A DNA stretch of 64,000 nucleotides from CAKKQX01 sp963734595 (GCA_963734595.1 CAVTHV010000026.1:62001-126000), one strand, 5' to 3'. Shown: positions 46,194 to 56,634, numbered from the stretch's first letter. Made by a program: numbers and translations. The notes: generated by a model from the sequence alone, not told the origin.

Positions 46194-47940
46194 CTATTTT
46201 GGTTTATGCGCCGGGATGATCGGCACCAGCACATAGGATTCCCGGCCCGGGCCCATGTGCAGCGTGTTTTTGCCGCCGAACACCGCGGCCGGGCGGTCGC
46301 GCGGATCGTCGTGCAGGAACGGTCCGCATCCCTTGCAGCTCGTTCTTGAAATTCGACAGCCGCGCGCCGGTCGATTTCTGCCACTCGTAATCGCGGCCGC
46401 GCACGGTGAGCGCGATGCGGCAACCGGCCGGCACCACGATCGAGGTCGGCCACAACTCGATGTCGAGCGGCACCGCTTCGCCGGGCGTGAGCGGCTGCAA
46501 TTCGTCGTGCGTGTGATAAGGACGGTACGGCGTGGACAGCGCGGCATCGAGCTTGCGGTGCGAAGCGCGCAGCCAGCCCTGGGCGACCGGCGTGTGCGGA
46601 TCGATCGCGCCCATGAACACCACTTCGCGCAGGTCCGGCGTGAACACGCGGAACACCAGGAACAGGTCGGCGTCGGTGGTGGACGAGGACACGAACAGCT
46701 TCGCCGCGAGCGGGCCGGTGATCTCGGTATCGCCCTCGAGCGGCGGCGACAGGAAGGTCACGCCTTCGCCGAGCGCGTCATAGGTGATGTTCCCGGCCGC
46801 GGCGACCGGCTCGCGGTCGAGGCCGTGGCTCGCCGCATCGAGATAAAACTTCGTCCACTGCGTGCGCGCGATCGGCCATTCGTTTTCGTGGCGTTCGACG
46901 AAGCGGTCGACATGCCGCACCTGGAGCTGCACGCGCGGCTGTTTCTTCCAGTCGTCGTTGGCGCCCTTGAGGAAATGGTCGAAGAAACGCTTCTGCAGCT
47001 TCACGCCGTAGTCGGTGTAAAAGTGCGTCCAGTGCTCGATGCCGTGCGCTTCGAGCCATTTCTGTTTCGATGCGGCACGCACGAAGCCCTCGAAGTTGCC
47101 GCGCGGATGCAGTCCCTGGCCGCCCCAGTTGGCGGCGGACAGGAACGGCACGGTGATCTTGTCCCACGCGGCGGAGCGCGCGCGGTGCCAGGCATCGTCG
47201 AGCGGGTGCGCGAGTATTTCGTCGCCGAGATTGCAGCGGTTGTCGTAGAGCGCCTTGTCGGACAGCGTGACATCGCCGCACACCAGTTCGCCGGTGACCC
47301 GGCTCCGCGGACCGCGTTCGCCGAGGCCGTACTGCACGGTCTTCACCTGCATGTCGTACCAGTTGGCCCAGAACGTGGAGAGAATGCCGCCGTGGTGCGT
47401 CATGTCGCGGTACCAGTCGGCCGATCCTTCCCAGATGCACATCGCCGTCAGATGCGGCGGCTGCAGCGAGGCGACCTGCCACTGGTTGATGCCGTAGTAG
47501 GAAATGCCGTTGAGGCCGACCTTGCCGTTCGACCACGGCTGCACGCCGGCCCACTCGATGCATTCGTAAAAGTCCCGGGTTTCGCGCGGCGCGAAGGGTT
47601 CGATGTAGCCGGGAGAGCGGCCGGCGCCGCGCGAATCGACGCGCACGCAGACGTAGCCGTCGGGCACCCACTTTTCCGGATCGACGACTTCCCAGCTTTG
47701 ATACTGGTTGGTCGAACCGTAGGCCACGTCCGGATGCTCGGCGACCATGCGCTGCCACGCGCTCGGATAGCCTTCCTGAAAGGCGAGGCCCTTGGCGTAG
47801 GGTCCGTAGCTCAGGATGACCGGATGGCGCGCGTTACCGATGGGCCGGAACACATCGGCCCGCAGCACCAGCCCGTCGTCCATCGTGATCGGCACATCCC
47901 AGTCGATGTGCATTCCGTCCCGCAGTTCGCTGTTCGGCAC
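46194..47940 (-). CDS. CocE/NonD-family hydrolase (frameshift near C-terminus)
   Basis: This is an alpha/beta hydrolase of the X-Pro dipeptidyl peptidase/cocaine esterase family. The product from 47940 runs ~580 residues: MDDGLVLRADVFRPIG, GRSPGYIEPFAPRETRDFYE, the nucleophile elbow GLNGISYYGINQWQVASL (Ser), DWYRDMTHHGG, and a C-terminal jelly-roll domain (ITGPLAAKLFVSSSTTDADL). A slip near 46328 separates NELQG from CGPFLHDDPRDRPAAVFGGK; correcting it gives the natural end HMGPGRESYVLVPIIPAHKP at 46194. It is cytosolic with no signal peptide. It is divergent from the HIBADH-family gene and coupled to the isochorismatase-like gene. Confidence 0.87.
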
Positions 47941-48062
47941 TGTAGTTTTCCTCGTGGGGTTCGCGCCAGGCGCCAGGGTCTTATCTGTTATATTTACGCC
48001 CTGATTTTATAACGATATGCCGCAGCGCGTGTCAATGCGCTGCACGATCACAGGAGACGAGC

Positions 48063-48948
48063 ATGAAAATCGGTATCGCCGGCACCGGACGCATGGGCGC
48101 GGCCATGGCGGTGCGGCTGATGAACTGCGGCCACGAGCTGACGGTCTGGAACCGCACCGCGGAAAAGACCACGGCGCTGGCTGCGGCGGGTGCGAACGTC
48201 GCGGCGACGCCGGCAAAACTTGCAAGCGGGTCCGACATCATCATCACCATGCTCACCGATGCGGATGCCGTGCATGCCACCTACTGCGGCGCCGACGGCC
48301 TGCTCAGCGGCAATGTTGCGGGCAAGCTGTTCATGGAGATGAGCACGGTGCGTCCCGAAAGCCAGCGCGCGCTCGAGCAGGAAGTCAGGAAAAAAGGCGC
48401 GGCGCTGGTCGATTGCCCGGTGGGCGGGACCGTCGGTCCGGCCAGAGAGGGGAAACTGTTCGGATTTGTCGGCGGCGGCGACGGCCGACGTCGCGCGTGC
48501 GAAACCGGTGCTCGATCAATTGTGCCGCCGCGTCGAGCACGTCGGTCCGGTCGGCGCCGGCGCGAGCATGAAGCTCGCCATCAATCTGCCGCTGCTCGTC
48601 TACTGGCAGGTGCTCGGGGAGGCGCTGTCGCTGTGCAAGTCGCTCAACATCGAGCCGGCGCGGCTGATGGATATCTTCGCCGATACCTCGGGCGGGCCGA
48701 ATGTGCTGAAAGTGCGCGGTGGCGCGCTGGCTGCGGCGCTCTCCGGCAAAGAGGTCAGTCCCGTCACGTTCGACGTGGACCTGATCCGCAAGGACCTGCG
48801 AACCATGATCGAGGAAGCGCAGGCGCTGGGCCGGGCATTGCCGGTTGCCGAACGCGCGCTCGAATGCATCGACGAGGCCGCGCGCGACGGCCTGGGCGCG
48901 GAAGACGGCGCGGTCATCCCGGCGCACTGGGTGCAGGGACAAAAATAG
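48063..48948 (+). CDS. 3-hydroxyisobutyrate dehydrogenase-family reductase (one frameshift)
   Basis: This NAD(P)-dependent beta-hydroxyacid dehydrogenase is about 294 residues long. The Rossmann motif is GIAGTGRMGAAMAVRLMNCG, the substrate-binding segment is VDCPVGGTVGPAREGKL, and the catalytic lysine lies in GAGASMKLAINLPLLVYWQV. The frame slips near 48475 within a GGC-rich run (FVGGGD to TADVARAKPVLDQL), probably one base. Family members reduce tartronate semialdehyde, succinic semialdehyde or methylmalonate semialdehyde, and the sequence alone does not decide. AGGAGACG precedes the ATG. Confidence 0.84.
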
Positions 48949-49016
48949 CGTTCGGGCTTTGATCGCCGCCGATGTTGGCTTAAACTGGCATCGCAGAAGA
49001 AATTCAGGAACAAACC

Positions 49017-49829
49017 ATGGCTACAGAGAACATCGTCGAGATCGAAGATCTGGCGTTCTCGTATGGCGAGAACGAGGTATTCAAGGGCGTCAATCTCGCC
49101 ATCCCGCGCGGGAAAGTGGTGGGGATCATGGGCGCCAGCGGATCCGGCAAGACCACGCTGATGCGCCTGATCGGCGGGCAGTTCAGGCCGTCGGGCGGAC
49201 AGGTCAAGGTCCTCGGCCAGGTGGTGCACAAGCTCAACCGCGAAGACCTCTTCCGGCTGCGGCGCAAGATGGGCATGCAGTTCCAGCAGGGCGGATTGTT
49301 CACCGACCTGTCGGTGTACGAGAACATGGCGTTCCAGATGCGCGAAAAGACCAAACTGCCCGAGGACATGATCAACGACCTGGTGCTGATGAAGCTGAAT
49401 GCAGTGGGGCTGCGCGGCGCGGCCGGGCTGATGCCCGCCGAACTGTCGGGCGGGATGACGCGGCGCGTGGGGCTCGCGCGCGCGATTGCACTCGATCCGA
49501 CGCTGATCATGTACGACGAGCCGTTCGCCGGGCTCGATCCGATTTCCTGCAATGTCATCGGCAACCTGATCCGCCGTCTCAACGACGCGCTGGGGGTGAC
49601 GTCCATCGTGGTGTCGTACGACGCGCAGGAATCGCTGAAAGTCGTCGACTACGTGTATTTCCTGTCCGACGGCGTCGTCGCCGCGGAAGGCGCCACCGCG
49701 GATGTCAAAGCTTCAAAGGATCCGTTCGTGCACCAGTTCATTCGCGGTGAGCCGGATGGACCGGTGCCGTTCCACTACCCGTCAGATCCGTACGCGGCCG
49801 ATCTGGAATTGGCTGCACCGCGCAGCTGA
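49017..49829 (+). CDS. ABC transporter ATP-binding protein, MlaF-like
   Basis: This 270-residue ATPase belongs to the Mla/Ttg2A branch, which moves phospholipids between the membranes. Walker A is GASGSGKTTLMRLI, the Q-loop lies in GMQFQQGGLFTDLSVYENMA, the signature is AELSGGMTRRVGLARAI and Walker B is IMYDEPFAGLDPISCNV. The SGGM signature and GGLFTDLSV are typical of MlaF. The C-terminal tail (~20 residues) is extended. No mlaE, mlaD, mlaC or mlaB gene follows; the next gene is a murein transglycosylase, so this is either an orphan or its partners lie elsewhere. Confidence 0.88.
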   Translation: MATENIVEIEDLAFSYGENEVFKGVNLAIPRGKVVGIMGASGSGKTTLMRLIGGQFRPSGGQVKVLGQVVHKLNREDLFRLRRKMGMQFQQGGLFTDLSVYENMAFQMREKTKLPEDMINDLVLMKLNAVGLRGAAGLMPAELSGGMTRRVGLARAIALDPTLIMYDEPFAGLDPISCNVIGNLIRRLNDALGVTSIVVSYDAQESLKVVDYVYFLSDGVVAAEGATADVKASKDPFVHQFIRGEPDGPVPFHYPSDPYAADLELAAPRS

Positions 49830-49914
49830 GCCTGCTCCGCGCGCTCGCTCCGGCCGCGCCGGGTCAGTCGCGGCAATTCATAAAATCATTTAAAAACAAC
49901 CGGATAAGATTTAC

Positions 49915-50943
49915 GTGCACTTCCCGCCAGCGGTAAGGCTTTTCAGGACTATTTCCCTCTTGGTATCGGGCGGGCTGATTCTGCTGGGCGGTGTCGCGGC
50001 GCCGGCCGCGGCGCAGCAGACGCTGCGCCCGGAAGTCGAGGCCTTCATCGGCGAGATGGTGAGCAAGCACGAGTTCGGGCGCGCGGCGCTGCGCCGCGTG
50101 TTCAGCCAGGTGCGGCCGCGTCCCGCCATTCTCCGCGCCATCGCTGCGCCGGCAACCGCCAAACCCTGGTTCGAATTCCGCAGCCGTTATGTCGATGCCG
50201 CGCGCATCAACGGCGGCATCCGCTTCTGGGAACAGAATGCCGCGACTCTGGCGCGCGCCCGACGCGATTACGGCGTGCCGGAGGATATCATCGTCGCGAT
50301 CATCGGCATCGAGACCCTCTATGGCCGCAACACCGGATCGTTCAGGGTGCTCGATGCGCTCGCCACGCTGGCATTCGATTACCCGCCGCGCGCGGATTTG
50401 TTCACGAGCGAGCTGGAACAGTACCTGTTGCTGTCGCGCGAGGGCGGCCTGAATGCGCTCGACGCCAAAGGCTCGTATGCCGGCGCGATGGGTCTGCCGC
50501 AATTTCTGCCGAGCAGCTACCGCAAATATGCGGTCGACTACGACGGCGACGGCAAGCGCGACCTGAATAACGTCGCGGATGCGATCGGCAGCGTTGCCAA
50601 TTATCTGCAGGCTTTCGGCTGGCAGTCCGGCGAACCGGTCGTGGTTCCGGCCGAAACCGCCGACAGCGAATTCGATGTCATGCCGACTTCAGGCCTCAAG
50701 CCCGAAATCAGCGTCGGAGAGTTCAGGCGTCGCGGCATCGTGCCGCTCGCGCCGGTGAAAGACAAGGCTGACGCCGCGCTGTTTCTGGTTCAAACCGAAA
50801 CCGGCCCGCGCTACTGGCTGGGATTGCAGAATTTTTACGTGATCACGCGCTATAACCGCAGCATCAATTACGCGATGGCGGTTCACGATCTGGCGGGCGA
50901 GCTGCGCGCCGGGATGAAATCGAACCAGGCTGCCAGGGAGTAA
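49915..50943 (+). CDS. mltB: lytic murein transglycosylase B
   Basis: This periplasmic enzyme cleaves peptidoglycan glycan strands to anhydro-muropeptides. The 342 residues begin at GTG 49915 with a signal peptide (ending AAPAAAQQ). The catalytic glutamate lies in IIGIETLYGRNTGSFRVLDA (residue ~125), followed by ALDAKGSYAGAMGLPQFLPS, YAVDYDGDGKRDLNNVADAI and a late IVTR-like NFYVITRYNRS, all MltB signatures. No lipobox is visible, so it is a soluble (Slt35-like) form. Confidence 0.92.
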   Translation: MHFPPAVRLFRTISLLVSGGLILLGGVAAPAAAQQTLRPEVEAFIGEMVSKHEFGRAALRRVFSQVRPRPAILRAIAAPATAKPWFEFRSRYVDAARINGGIRFWEQNAATLARARRDYGVPEDIIVAIIGIETLYGRNTGSFRVLDALATLAFDYPPRADLFTSELEQYLLLSREGGLNALDAKGSYAGAMGLPQFLPSSYRKYAVDYDGDGKRDLNNVADAIGSVANYLQAFGWQSGEPVVVPAETADSEFDVMPTSGLKPEISVGEFRRRGIVPLAPVKDKADAALFLVQTETGPRYWLGLQNFYVITRYNRSINYAMAVHDLAGELRAGMKSNQAARE

Positions 50944-50997
50944 ACGGCGCCGCCGCTTCGCCGGCTTCGCAAAAGCGCACGGCTGCCTGTCCGCGCA

Positions 50998-53074
50998 TCA
51001 TGCGCCAAACAGTCTTGTCCCCTCGAGCAGCAGCCGCACGACGCCGCTCACCAGCAGCGCCACGCCCACCGACAGCGATACGGAGACCAGCGCCTCCCTG
51101 CGGCCGATGGTCTTCAGCATCACGGCAAAGGTGGAAATGCAGGGAATGTAGAAGGTCAGGAACAGCAGGAAGGTCATGATCTGCACCCAGTCGAGCAGCG
51201 AGCCGACGTCGAAGGTTCCGAGCGCCTGATAGATCATCAGCAGCGACAGCTCCTTGCGCAGGATGCCGAACAGGATCGGCACGCCCAGCACCACCGGCAG
51301 GCCCAGCCACCACGAGGTGACCGGCGTGAGCAGGGTGTTGATCACGCTGTCGGCGCCGACATGATGCAGCAAGGCCAGCACCACGCTGCCGCCGATCAGC
51401 AGCGGGGTGACGATGGTGAGCATGTCCTCGGTGCGCGCCCAGGTTTCGGCAAGCAGCGAGCGCCACTTGCGGCAGCGCATAGGGCGGAATTTCCTGCACC
51501 TGTCCCGGGCCCGAATTCGCGCCGGTCGCGCGCCAGCAGGCGGCCCATCACGCGCGATCACGACGATGGTCAGCGCGAAGATGGCGAACACGCCCGCGCC
51601 GCCCAGGTATTTGCCGGCCAGGGCGAGGATGATGGCGGAACGCGCCGAACAGGGAACGAAGGTGATCAGCACCGAGGCGATCACGCGCTCGCGGCCGCTG
51701 GCGACCTTGGCCGCGGCCGGAGATGGCCGGGACATTGCAGCCGAGGCCGGTGCAGGAAGGGCACGGCGACGCCGCCGTGCAGGCCGATCTGGTGAAAGCC
51801 GCGGTCGACGACGAAGGCGATGCGCTGCATCACGCCGGCCTCTTCCAGCGCCACCAGCAGCAGCACCAGCGGAATCATGTAGGGCACGACGATGCCGACC
51901 AGTCCGATCAGGCCGTCGGCGACCGCGCGGCCGACGACGCCGCCGGTCGAATGCGGCTGCCAGTCGGCGACCGCGCTCGACCAGGCGTGCCGCGGTCATG
52001 GAATCGAGCCAGGCGCTGACCTCGAACACCACGAACAGCACGGCGGCAAACACCGCCAGGCTGCCGATCAGGCCCCACTGCGGATGCAGGAACAGTTCGT
52101 CGAGCCAGTAGCGCCAGCCGCGGCCCTCGTGCGGCGCGCCCATGCGCGTGCTGGCCTCGAACAGCGTGGCGGCGCGGTGATGGCGGTCGGCATGCAGTTC
52201 CTCTTCCAGCGGCCGCGGCAGCTTCAGCGCCGCCTCGCTGCGCAATTGCTCGCAGTTCCGGCAGCAGTTGCGGGAAGTGCTGGCGCAGTTCGTCCTGGAA
52301 ATAAGGGTCGCCCGCCGCGAACCTGCGTCAGCAGCAGCGGGTGCGGCACGCGGAATGCCGCGTGTATCTCCGGGCGGTCCAGGGCCTGGCTCAAGGGCTG
52401 CAGGCTGTCGCGGATGTGCTTGCTTGGCGGCTGCGGCAGCGGGCAGGCGGCCTCGCGCGCGGTGTCCACCGCGGTGGCGAACAACTCCGAGATGCCCTGG
52501 CCCATCAGCGCGACCGTCGGCACCACCGGCATGCCCAACATGCCTGCTCAAGGCCTTGACGTTGATGTGCAGGCCCTTCTCCCAGGCCTCGTCCATCATG
52601 TTCAGCGCGATGACCATGGGCCGGCCCAGCTGGGCCAGTTCCAGCGTGAGTTCCAGATGGCTTTCCAGGCGGGTGGCATCGACCACCTGAATGATCAGGT
52701 CCGGGCGGCGCGAACGGCGCGGGCGGTCCGCCCGGTTCGTGCACCGATACGGGCGGACGCTCGTCGCCCCACAGCAGATATTTCAAGCGCGATCAGATCG
52801 TCCGGTGCCGAGGTGATGCAGGGAATGGATGCTCGGCAGGTCGATCACGCTGGCTTCGTCGAAGCCGATCTGAACGGTGCATTCTCCGTAGGCGCGGTGC
52901 GTGCCGGCCAGTTCTGCCGGTGTGCGGCGCGGTGCTCGACACCGCATTGAACAGCGTGCTCTTGCCGGCGTTCGGCATGCCGACCAGGGCGATGCGCAAA
53001 CGCCGCTCGCCGCGGAACAGGGGCGTGCGCAGTGGAATGATGGATTTAGTCGGCGGCATTTTTGGCAAATTCAT
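50998..53074 (-). pseudogene. feoB: FeoB-like ferrous iron transporter, many frameshifts
   Basis: Piecewise translation from 53074 to 50998 recovers a FeoB-type protein: an N-terminal GTPase (G1 GMPNAGKST, G4 NMMDEA) and a C-terminal permease with Gate motifs (GVPILFGILRKELSLLMIYQ, TFYIPCISTFAVMLKTIG). About eleven frame changes occur, for example near 52908, 52803, 52786, 52737, 52545, 52325, 52263, 51975, 51730, 51515 and 51480, mostly single extra bases; every segment in between stays coding-like without internal stops. The G3 motif reads DLPS, where FeoB normally has DLPG. No feoA gene adjoins it. It may be intact in the cell, but I cannot confirm that from this sequence. Confidence 0.75.
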
Positions 53075-53189
53075 CCCCAGTTTCGATCTGGGGCAAAAAT
53101 CCTTTTAATTCAATGAACATGTAAGCTGTGTTACATCAGCGTTGCTGATTGCCCAAATGCTAGCAATAACGATAGCTGAAAGCAATACA

Positions 53190-53208
53190 AATAAGAACCA
53201 TTCTTGTT
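53190..53208. promoter_or_regulatory. Fur-like box upstream of feoB
   Basis: AATAAGAACCATTCTTGTT matches the classical iron-box form AATGAGAATGATTCTCATT at 14 of 19 positions and lies within a longer near-palindrome (53188-53210). It is about 115 bases upstream of the feoB start in a 249-base AT-rich gap (53075-53323) that otherwise holds only a small ATCAGC/GCTGAT hairpin (53134-53148). Iron-dependent repression of feoB is predicted. Confidence 0.55.
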
Positions 53209-53323
53209 TGTTCGGGCATCCAAATTTGCGAAACCGCATCACGACCGCACCTAATTTCGGGATCCGAAGAACTCGATGCGGACCCGGTTGTCGCTTGTTA
53301 ACCTGATCAGGAAAGCACCCTAC

Positions 53324-54243
53324 ATGTTCGCCTCACGTTTTTTCCCCGCCGCCTTGCTGCTGCTGACCCTGTTCGGCTGCGCGACTGCGCCAGTCGGGGT
53401 CCCGCCACCGTCCACCGAAGTCAAGAGGTCCCGCCGCCTACCGCAGTGAAGGCAGTCCCGCCGAAAATCGCGCTCGTGCTGGGCGGCGGCGCCGCGCGCG
53501 GCTTTGCCCATGTCGGCGTGATCAAGGTGCTCGAAGCGCAGGGCATCGTTCCTGACATCGTCGTCGGCACCAGCGCCGGCAGCTTTGTCGGCGCGCTCTA
53601 TGCCGCCGGCTACAGCGGAACGGACCTGGAGCGCGTGGCCTTGCAGTTCGACGAATGGCAGATCGGCGACTGGTCGCTGCCGGACCGCGGCATTTTCAAG
53701 GGCGAAGCGCTGCAGAATTTCATCAATCGCGCCGTGCAGGATCGCCCGCTCGAGAAACTCAACCGCGTGTTCGCGGTGGTGGCGACCGATCTGCAGTCCG
53801 GCAAGCAGATGGTATTCCGCCGCGGCAACAGCGGCATGGCGGTGCGCGCCTCGAGCAGCATTCCCGGCCTCTTTCAGCCGGTCAGCATCAACGGCAGGGA
53901 ATATGTCGACGGCGGGCTCGTGAGCCCGGTGCCGGTGCACGTGGCGAAGACACTCGGCGCCACCCTGATCATCGCCGTCGACGTGTCCAGCAAACCGCGC
54001 TACGGCAAGACCGGCGATACCCTCGACATGCTGCTGCAGACGTTCGCGATCATGGGCCAGGCGATTGCCAGCAGCGAGCTGCCCGAGGCCGACGTCGTGC
54101 TCCGGCCCGATACATCGGGTCTGGGGCTGGCCGATTTTGCGGACCGGCAGCATGCGATCCAGGCCGGGGAAAAGGCGGCGCTCGCCGCGCTGCCCATGAT
54201 CCGGCAGAAGATCGCCGCCAAATCGGGGATTGCCGCGCGCTAG
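53324..54243 (+). CDS. patatin-like phospholipase lipoprotein, RssA type (one frameshift)
   Basis: This patatin-fold serine esterase of about 306 residues begins at ATG 53324 with a lipoprotein signal (SRFFPAALLLLTLFGCATAP, lipobox LFGC). The frame slips near 53428 between the signal region and the catalytic domain. The domain contains the oxyanion motif LVLGGGAARGFAHVG, the nucleophile GTSAGSFVG and the catalytic Asp in YVDGGLVSPVPV. A shorter cytosolic start at 53446 is possible but would lose the lipoprotein signal. The preceding gap is the feoB control region. Confidence 0.84.
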
Positions 54244-54247
54244 GCGC

Positions 54248-54745
54248 TCAGAAATTGATACGGCGGGCGCCGTTGTAACGCCGCTGCCAATAGTGGCCGC
54301 TCATGTCGACGATTTCGACCTGGCCCCCGCGGCTCGGCGCGTGGATAAAGCGGTGCTCGCCAACGTAGATGCCGACGTGCGAGAACGGCCGGCGCAGGGT
54401 ATTGAAGAACACCAGGTCGCCGGGCTGCAGTTCCTCGCGGGTGACTTTCTCGCCGACGCGGCTGATTTCCTGCGCTTCGCGGGGCAGGGCGAGACCCGCA
54501 GCCTGGCGGAATACGTAGTTCACCAGCCCGCTGCAGTCGAAGCCGGTTTCGGGCGAAGCCCCGCCGTACTTATAATGGATACCGAGGAAAGCCATCGCGT
54601 TCAGGACCAGCTCGCCTACTTTCGCGAGAGAACGGTCTGTCACCGAATCCCCCGTCGCGGCAGGGGTGGTCGGGCTGTCGTCGGCAACAGCCTGGCCGAA
54701 GACCCCGGCCAGACAGGCCATGAGCAATAAACGAGTTAATCTCAT
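54248..54745 (-). CDS. NlpC/P60-family peptidoglycan hydrolase
   Basis: This exported C40 peptidase cuts peptide stems in peptidoglycan. It starts at ATG 54745 (MRLTRLLLMACLAGVFGQAV, signal peptide), giving ~165 residues. The catalytic triad is visible as TGFDCSGLVNYVF (Cys), FSHVGIYVG (His) and FIHAPSRGG (His), with PGDLVFFNT between. The signal sequence has MAC, which is not a good lipobox, so secretion to the periplasm is more likely than lipidation. It converges on the patatin gene with four bases between stops. Confidence 0.9.
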   Translation of the reverse strand: MRLTRLLLMACLAGVFGQAVADDSPTTPAATGDSVTDRSLAKVGELVLNAMAFLGIHYKYGGASPETGFDCSGLVNYVFRQAAGLALPREAQEISRVGEKVTREELQPGDLVFFNTLRRPFSHVGIYVGEHRFIHAPSRGGQVEIVDMSGHYWQRRYNGARRINF

Positions 54746-54854
54746 GGTTGAAATATAATGTATAGTCAAATGATTGTAAATATAAATATCAATGTGCTAT
54801 CTTGCACTTTAGGCGGCTGAACCGGCCCGTTTTCGGGCTGAAAGGAGCTCCACC

Positions 54855-55683
54855 ATGAACCAGATTTTCGAGTCCGCGGCCTATTCACCGGCTGAAATCG
54901 CTGCCAAGGTCAAAACAATCGGCGTCACCAAGGCACGCATGCCGCTGGTGCCAGATGGCCATGCTGGGCATGCTGGCGGGAGGGTTTATCGGCCTGGGTG
55001 CATTGTATTACACGGTGGTCGTCAGCGATGCCAATCTGGGATTTGCCGCGAGCCGGGTGCTCGGCGGCGTGGTGTTTTCGCTGGGGCTGATCCTGGTGAT
55101 CGTGGCCGGGGCGGAGCTGTTTACCGGCAACAACCTGCTCGCGATGGCCTGGGCGGACGGCATGATCAGCACCCGCGAGCTCGCGCGCAACTGGGTGGTG
55201 GTCTATGTCGCCAATGCCGTCGGCGCGATCGGGCTTGCCGCCGTGGTGTATTGGTCCAACCACGGCGCATTCAATGGCGGGGCGGTCGCGCAACAGTACC
55301 TGAAAATCGCCGCGGCCAAGACCGCATTGCCGTTCATGGAGGCGCTTTTCAAGGGGCTGCTGTGCAATGTGCTGGTCTGCCTGGCGGTGTGGCTGTGCAT
55401 GGCGGGGCGGACCGTGACCGACAAGATCCTGGCGATCATTTTCCCGATCTCCGCGTTTGTCGCCGCGGGCTTCGAGCACAGCGTGGCCAACATGTATTTC
55501 ATTGCGCTGGGCATTTTTCTGCGCGGCCATGTCGCGGCGCCGGCCGGCGCCGATCTCTCGACCCTCGACTGGTCCGGCTTCGCCGCCAATCTCGTTCCGG
55601 TCACGCTCGGCAACATCGTCGGCGGCAGCCTGATGGTGGCGCTGGTCTACCATTTCATTTACCGCCCCAGCGCCAAGGGTTGA
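54855..55683 (+). CDS. formate/nitrite transporter family channel (FocA/NirC-like, one frameshift)
   Basis: This inner-membrane pentameric anion channel has six helices and about 275 residues. It starts at ATG 54855 after AAAGGAGC (MNQIFESAAYSPAEIAAKVK); the frame slips near 54952, joining KARMPLV to QMAMLGMLAGGFIGLGALYY. Typical sequences are AGAELFTGNNLLAMAWADG, the PFMEALFKGLLCNVLVCLAV segment, FEHSVANMYFIALGIF with the conserved pore His region, and LVPVTLGNIVGGSLMVAL. Formate, nitrite or hydrosulphide are possible substrates. A GCCCG-TTTT-CGGGC hairpin lies in the leader just before the ribosome site. Confidence 0.87.
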
Positions 55684-55715
55684 GCCCGCGTCTGGTGCGT
55701 ACTGTTCAGCATGTC

Positions 55716-56634
55716 ATGAGCGCGTTTGCCTGGCGGGGGATCCACCGTCGCGAAAGACGGCAGGCATGCGTTGCCGCCGTGCTGGCGCTGCTCGTGTTGT
55801 TCGCGCCGCCGGCCTCGGCGCAGGCCACGGTGCTGGAAGTGATCCCGCTCAAGTACCGCACTGCGGAGCAGGTGATTCCGCTGCATCCAGCCCATGCTGG
55901 CGCCCGAAGGCAGCGTGAGCGGTCTGCAGAACCAGCTGATCGTGCGCACCACGCCGGACAATCTGCAGGAAATCCGGCGCATCCTGGCGAGCGTCGATAC
56001 CATGCCGCGGCGCCTGCTGATCACCGTCAGGCAGGATGCCGACAGCGATCGCAGCCGGCGCGATTCCGAAATTTCGGGCAGCGTCGGCAACGATCACGCG
56101 CGCGTGACCATCCCGGGCAGCGGCGATCGCCGCGGCGGGAGCGTCGTGCTCGGCGAAGGCGATGACCGGTTGCGGGCGCATGGGCTCGACTCGCGATCGG
56201 TCGCGAGCGACCGCAATTCCCAGACCCTGCAGGTGCTCGAAGGCAACAGCGCGTTCATCCGCATCGGCCAGTCGGTGCCGGTGCCGCAGCGGCGGGAAGT
56301 GCAGACCGTGGTCAACGGGCGGGTGGTCTCGCAGGTGGTCGACAGCGTCGAGTACCGCGACGTCGACAGCGGGTTTTACGTGCTGCCGCGTCTGGCGGGC
56401 GACAACGTGACACTCGACATCAATCCGCAGCACGACACGCTGAGCCGCCGGCCTCGCGGCGCGGTCGACGTGCAGCGTGTGGCGACCACGATATCGGGGC
56501 GTTTGGGCGAATGGATGGAGATCGCCGGGGTGGACCAGGACCTCAGCAAAGAGCAGTCGGTCGCGCTGGGGCGCGCGTCAACCGGCGGTTCCGACAGGCG
56601 CCGCGTGCTGGTCAGGGTCGAAGTGCTGAAGTAG
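55716..56634 (+). CDS. short secretin-like protein (one frameshift)
   Basis: This exported protein of about 305 residues has a signal peptide (AAVLALLVLFAPPASAQ) and a NolW/secretin N-domain (VLEVIPLKYRTAEQVIPLIQ, then APEGSVSGLQNQLIVRTTPD and LQEIRRILASVD). A slip near 55886 separates the two parts. The C-terminal region (LQVLEGNSAFIRIGQSVPVP, GFYVLPRLAGDNVTLDIN) resembles the start of a secretin pore domain, but the protein ends before the usual beta barrel. It may be a stand-alone secretin-related factor. The only related component nearby is the GspE-like ATPase 42 kb away. Confidence 0.72.

Noticed and set aside
53324..53445. Separate short lipoprotein gene upstream of the patatin gene
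   Set aside because: The frame stops shortly after a proline-rich linker and one base change joins it to the patatin domain, so a single lipoprotein is more likely.
54760..54800. FNR site upstream of the formate/nitrite channel
   Set aside because: Only one half site (ATCAA) is convincing; the spacing to any TTGAT-like partner is too long.
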